64,000 nt of DNA, from NCBI GenBank assembly GCA_018821535.1, contig JAHJLV010000060.1, forward strand, positions 1-64,000, read 5' to 3'. The notes beneath the pieces are model-generated. The model worked only from the letters and a program-made list of their open reading frames with translations. It was not told where the DNA came from and made no database searches. This document shows positions 61,658 to 64,000 of the stretch, one piece after another. Source of the DNA: Pseudomonadota bacterium (GTDB lineage: Bacteria; Desulfobacterota; Desulfobacteria; Desulfobacterales; Desulfobacteraceae). Each line of letters begins with the position of its first letter. The stretch's first letter is position 1. The position numbers and the translations under genes were made by a program.

Positions 61658-61673
61658 CTTGACCCAGGTCAAG
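61658..61673. promoter_or_regulatory. HcpR/Fnr-type operator between regulator and hcp
   Basis: A perfect palindrome, CTTGACC-CA-GGTCAAG, in the divergent region. TTGAC-N4-GTCAA is the form expected for Fnr-family and HcpR regulators in delta-proteobacteria. Its centre is about 37-41 bp upstream of the predicted hcp transcription start, a class II activator position. Confidence 0.75.
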
Positions 61674-61689
61674 GTTTTATTTGTGCTTT

Positions 61690-61695
61690 TATATT
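61690..61695 (+). promoter_or_regulatory. -10 element of hcp
   Basis: TATATT lies downstream of the palindrome at the distance expected when an Fnr-type activator replaces the -35 element. The 5' leader would be about 65 nt, ending in AAAGGAGAG before the hcp ATG. Confidence 0.5.
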
Positions 61696-61768
61696 AATTT
61701 CAATCCAGGATGTAAAGATTAATGTAACGATTAATTGTTTAATAACAAAAAGATAAAGGAGAGAATTC

Positions 61769-63412
61769 ATGTTTTGTTTTCAATGTCAGGAAGCAGCCAA
61801 AAATCAAGGATGCACAATAAAAGGAATGTGTGGAAAAGAAGAGACAACTGCGCAATTGCAGGATCTGTTGATATATAACCTTAAAGGGATCGGTGTGATT
61901 GCCGGCAAGGTCAAAGCGGCCGGGATTGATGTGCCGGAAACAGCCGGGTTGTTTGTGGCCCAGGCACTTTTTACAACCATTACCAATGCAAATTTTAATG
62001 ATGAAAATTTAATCGGCTGGATCAACCGAGCCCAGGTGGTTAAAAAACAACTGTTTGCAACGGCAAAGGGTAAAATCGGTTCTGATCTTCATGACAGCGC
62101 CACCTGGTACTCCAGTGATGTGTCCGGGTTTGCAGCAAAAGCTGTCACAGTCGGTGTATTATCCACAGTAAATGAAGATGTCAGATCGCTTAGAGAATTG
62201 CTGATTCTGGGTCTTAAAGGGATCTCGGCCTATGCGGATCATGCAGCGGTTCTGGGTGTAACCCGCAAAGAAATCTGGGATTTTCTGTATGATGCCCTTG
62301 CATCCACAACTCAGGATCTTACAGTGGATGAAATGGTGGCAAAGGTGCTAAAGGCCGGTGAAATCACGGTAACCACGATGGCGGCGTTAGACGAAGCCAA
62401 TACCACTGCATATGGGAATCCGGAAGTGAGCCAGGTTAACATCGGTGTGGGATCTAATCCTGGAATATTAATTTCCGGACATGATCTTAAAGATATGGAA
62501 GAACTGTTGAAACAGACGGATGGAACCGGTATTGATGTTTATACCCATGGTGAAATGCTGCCGGCAAATTACTATCCTGCATTTAAAAAATTCAGTCACC
62601 TCAAGGGAAATTACGGCGGGTCCTGGTGGCACCAGAATGAGGAATTTGAATCCTTTAACGGGCCTGTTCTGATGACCACCAATTGTGTGGTTCCATTGAA
62701 AAAACAAAGCACGTATCTGGACAGACTGTTTACAACAGGGGTTACATCTTATCCTGGTGCAGTTCATATTGCGGACAGGGTAAATGGCGGTGCCAAAGAT
62801 TTTTCTGCCGTTATTTCAAAGGCAAAAACCTGCAGTGCGCCAACACAAATTGAAACCGGAACCATTGTGGGCGGGTTTGCCCATAATCAGGTACTGGCCC
62901 TTGCGGATAAAGTGGTGGCAGCGGTTAAATCCGGTGCGATTAAACGATTTGTGGTTATGGCAGGATGTGACGGTCGCCAGAAAGACAGAAACTATTTTAC
63001 GCAAGTGGCAGAAAAACTGCCAAAAGATGCAGTGATTTTGACTGCAGGGTGTGCCAAATACCGCTATAATAAACTGAACCTGGGAGATATCAATGGCATT
63101 CCAAGGGTTCTGGATGCAGGTCAGTGCAATGACTGCTACTCTTTGGCGGTGATTGCGCTTAAACTTAAGGAGGTGTTCGGTCTGGAGGATATTAATGATC
63201 TGCCGATATCCTTTGATATCGGCTGGTATGAGCAAAAAGCAGTTGCGGTACTTCTTGCGCTGCTTCATCTGGGAATAAAGGGTATTCGCTTAGGGCCCAC
63301 ACTTCCTGCGTTTGTATCCCCGGCTGTGCTGAATGTGCTGGTGGAAAATTTTAATATTAAACCCATTACAGATCCTGATACTGATGTTGCAGCAATCATG
63401 CAGGGTAAATAA
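61769..63412 (+). CDS. hcp: Hybrid cluster protein (hydroxylamine reductase)
   Basis: A 547-aa Hcp (prismane protein), linked to nitric oxide and hydroxylamine detoxification. The N-terminal Cys set C3-x2-C6-x8-C15-x5-C21 is the compact form for a [4Fe-4S] cluster, typical of strict anaerobes and Desulfovibrio. Hybrid-cluster ligands are visible in LISGHDLKDMEE (His), the NYGGSWWHQNEEFESFNGPVLMTTNCV stretch (Glu, Cys), MAGCDGRQKDRNYFTQ, TAGCAKYRYN and GQCNDCYS. The ribosome site is AAAGGAG. It is divergent from the Crp/Fnr regulator and followed by an HD-domain gene, suggesting a small nitrosative-stress operon. Confidence 0.96.
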   Translation: MFCFQCQEAAKNQGCTIKGMCGKEETTAQLQDLLIYNLKGIGVIAGKVKAAGIDVPETAGLFVAQALFTTITNANFNDENLIGWINRAQVVKKQLFATAKGKIGSDLHDSATWYSSDVSGFAAKAVTVGVLSTVNEDVRSLRELLILGLKGISAYADHAAVLGVTRKEIWDFLYDALASTTQDLTVDEMVAKVLKAGEITVTTMAALDEANTTAYGNPEVSQVNIGVGSNPGILISGHDLKDMEELLKQTDGTGIDVYTHGEMLPANYYPAFKKFSHLKGNYGGSWWHQNEEFESFNGPVLMTTNCVVPLKKQSTYLDRLFTTGVTSYPGAVHIADRVNGGAKDFSAVISKAKTCSAPTQIETGTIVGGFAHNQVLALADKVVAAVKSGAIKRFVVMAGCDGRQKDRNYFTQVAEKLPKDAVILTAGCAKYRYNKLNLGDINGIPRVLDAGQCNDCYSLAVIALKLKEVFGLEDINDLPISFDIGWYEQKAVAVLLALLHLGIKGIRLGPTLPAFVSPAVLNVLVENFNIKPITDPDTDVAAIMQGK

Positions 63413-63427
63413 ATAGAACAAAAACCG

Positions 63428-63455
63428 CCGGTGCAGGAAGATTGTCCTGCACCGG
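63428..63455 (+). other. Intercistronic hairpin after hcp
   Basis: A perfect 11-bp stem, CCGGTGCAGGA and TCCTGCACCGG, with a 6-nt loop, 16 nt after the hcp stop. No T-run follows, so it may protect the hcp message 3' end or reduce expression of the next gene rather than terminate fully. Confidence 0.6.
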
Positions 63456-63491
63456 TACTCCCCTTACACTAAATTTTAAAGGAGGCTGCAT

Positions 63492-64000
63492 ATGAAATGT
63501 CCGGGGCAGGATACCCAATACTGGAATGAAAACGCTATTTTTGAAACACAATGTCCGGAGTGCGGTCATCCCATGGAGTTTTTCAAGGATGACGCCACCC
63601 GGCGATGCGGCGGATGCCAAAAAAAAATCGTTAATCCCAAAATGGATTTTGGCTGTGCATCTTACTGCCAGTTTGCCGAGCAATGTCTGGGAGCGCTGCC
63701 GGAAGAGTTTATAGCCAAGCGCGATGATTTATTAAAGGACCGGGTGGCCGTAGAGATGAAAAGATATATGGGTACGGATTTTAAACGGATCGGTCACGCA
63801 GCAAAGATGGCAGGGTATGCAGAAAAAATCGGCAAAAAAGAAAAAGCCAATCTGCCGGTGATTCTGTGTGCAGCATACCTGTATGATATCGGAATAAAAA
63901 ATGCACAGGAAAAATATAATTCTGCTGCGCCTGAAGATGTTCAGAATGAAAGTTTGATCGTGGCCAGAGATTTGATGGAAAAACTGGGTGCCAAAGAAGA
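63492..64000 (+). CDS. Cys-rich HD-domain protein, partial (runs off the window)
   Basis: The frame is open to the window edge (169 codons). The N-terminal 70 residues are Cys-rich: QCPECGHPMEFF, RRCGGCQKKI and DFGCASYCQFAEQCLG (CxxC, CxxC and C-x3-C-x6-C), suggesting a zinc ribbon plus a possible Fe-S site. The rest is an HD-domain-like helical region (FKRIGHAAKMAGYAEKIGKKEKANLPVILCAAYLYDIGIK). The usual HD doublet is replaced by Y-D, so phosphohydrolase activity may be altered. GGAGG lies 7 nt before the ATG. Position behind hcp suggests a role tied to Hcp or NO stress. Confidence 0.8.
   Translation, partial: MKCPGQDTQYWNENAIFETQCPECGHPMEFFKDDATRRCGGCQKKIVNPKMDFGCASYCQFAEQCLGALPEEFIAKRDDLLKDRVAVEMKRYMGTDFKRIGHAAKMAGYAEKIGKKEKANLPVILCAAYLYDIGIKNAQEKYNSAAPEDVQNESLIVARDLMEKLGAKE

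Overview
The window looks like the chromosome of a Gram-negative anaerobe, most likely a sulfate-reducer-type Desulfobacterota member (Desulfobacterales-like). This is inferred from gene content: a hybrid cluster protein (hydroxylamine reductase) divergent from a Crp/Fnr regulator, rubrerythrin, BamD, a PEP-CTERM-type surface protein, an AcoR-like sigma-54 activator, a SpvB/RHS giant secreted protein and a non-GlgC glycogen cluster. I saw no rRNA, tRNA, CRISPR array, prophage or intact insertion sequence.

Layout. (1) 1-10 kb is accessory and mostly secreted: a decayed IS66 transposase remnant abutting a 158-bp second copy of an RHS segment, then a minus-strand block encoding a 1991-aa SpvB/FG-GAP/RHS protein, a calcium-repeat protein that ends in a lone YD repeat, a glycine-rich secreted protein, and a secreted type-B carboxylesterase. 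(2) 10.4-23.3 kb is housekeeping: ispG-proS-rel, then on the minus strand rpmB, bamD, trxB, trxA, rubrerythrin and aroB; then a NarL-type regulator with a sensorless hybrid histidine kinase, and minCDE. (3) 23.4-39 kb is metabolic and accessory: a higBA toxin-antitoxin pair translationally coupled to a Nudix gene; an acyl-CoA dehydrogenase coupled by an ATGA overlap to a 1046-aa radical SAM / ArsM-like methyltransferase / DUF5714 fusion (the most unusual gene here); a fused NDP-forming acyl-CoA synthetase; a SagB-type nitroreductase; a secreted MsrA-MsrB fusion; and a DapB-like dehydrogenase plus CoA-transferase operon read away from a sigma-54 activator, with a plausible -24/-12 promoter. (4) 39-42 kb: hisS-aspS. 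(5) 42.3-55.2 kb: a glycogen cluster with a GH13-GH133 debranching fusion, an alpha-glucan phosphorylase, a GT5 glycogen synthase, a eukaryote-like branching enzyme and a convergent classical GlgP. (6) 55.2-64 kb: a small acidic protein, a repeat-rich PEP-CTERM-like surface protein, hisD with a DUF374 acyltransferase that seems to start at ATT, and the Crp/Fnr regulator - hcp - HD-domain nitrosative/redox-stress locus with a clear TTGACC-CA-GGTCAA operator.

How the parts fit: the glycogen genes give both synthesis (GlgA, GlgB) and two phosphorolytic routes plus debranching. The trxA-trxB, MsrAB, rubrerythrin and hcp genes form scattered oxidative and nitrosative defence. The central candidate for undescribed biology is the radical SAM-ArsM-DUF5714 fusion and its coupled acyl-CoA dehydrogenase. 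Several start codons were moved from the longest reading frame because of ribosome binding sites or family homology (trxA, minE, the DapB-like gene, alpha-glucan phosphorylase, glgB, glgP), and two genes (DUF374 and the Crp/Fnr regulator) appear to lack a canonical start for their full family-length product.
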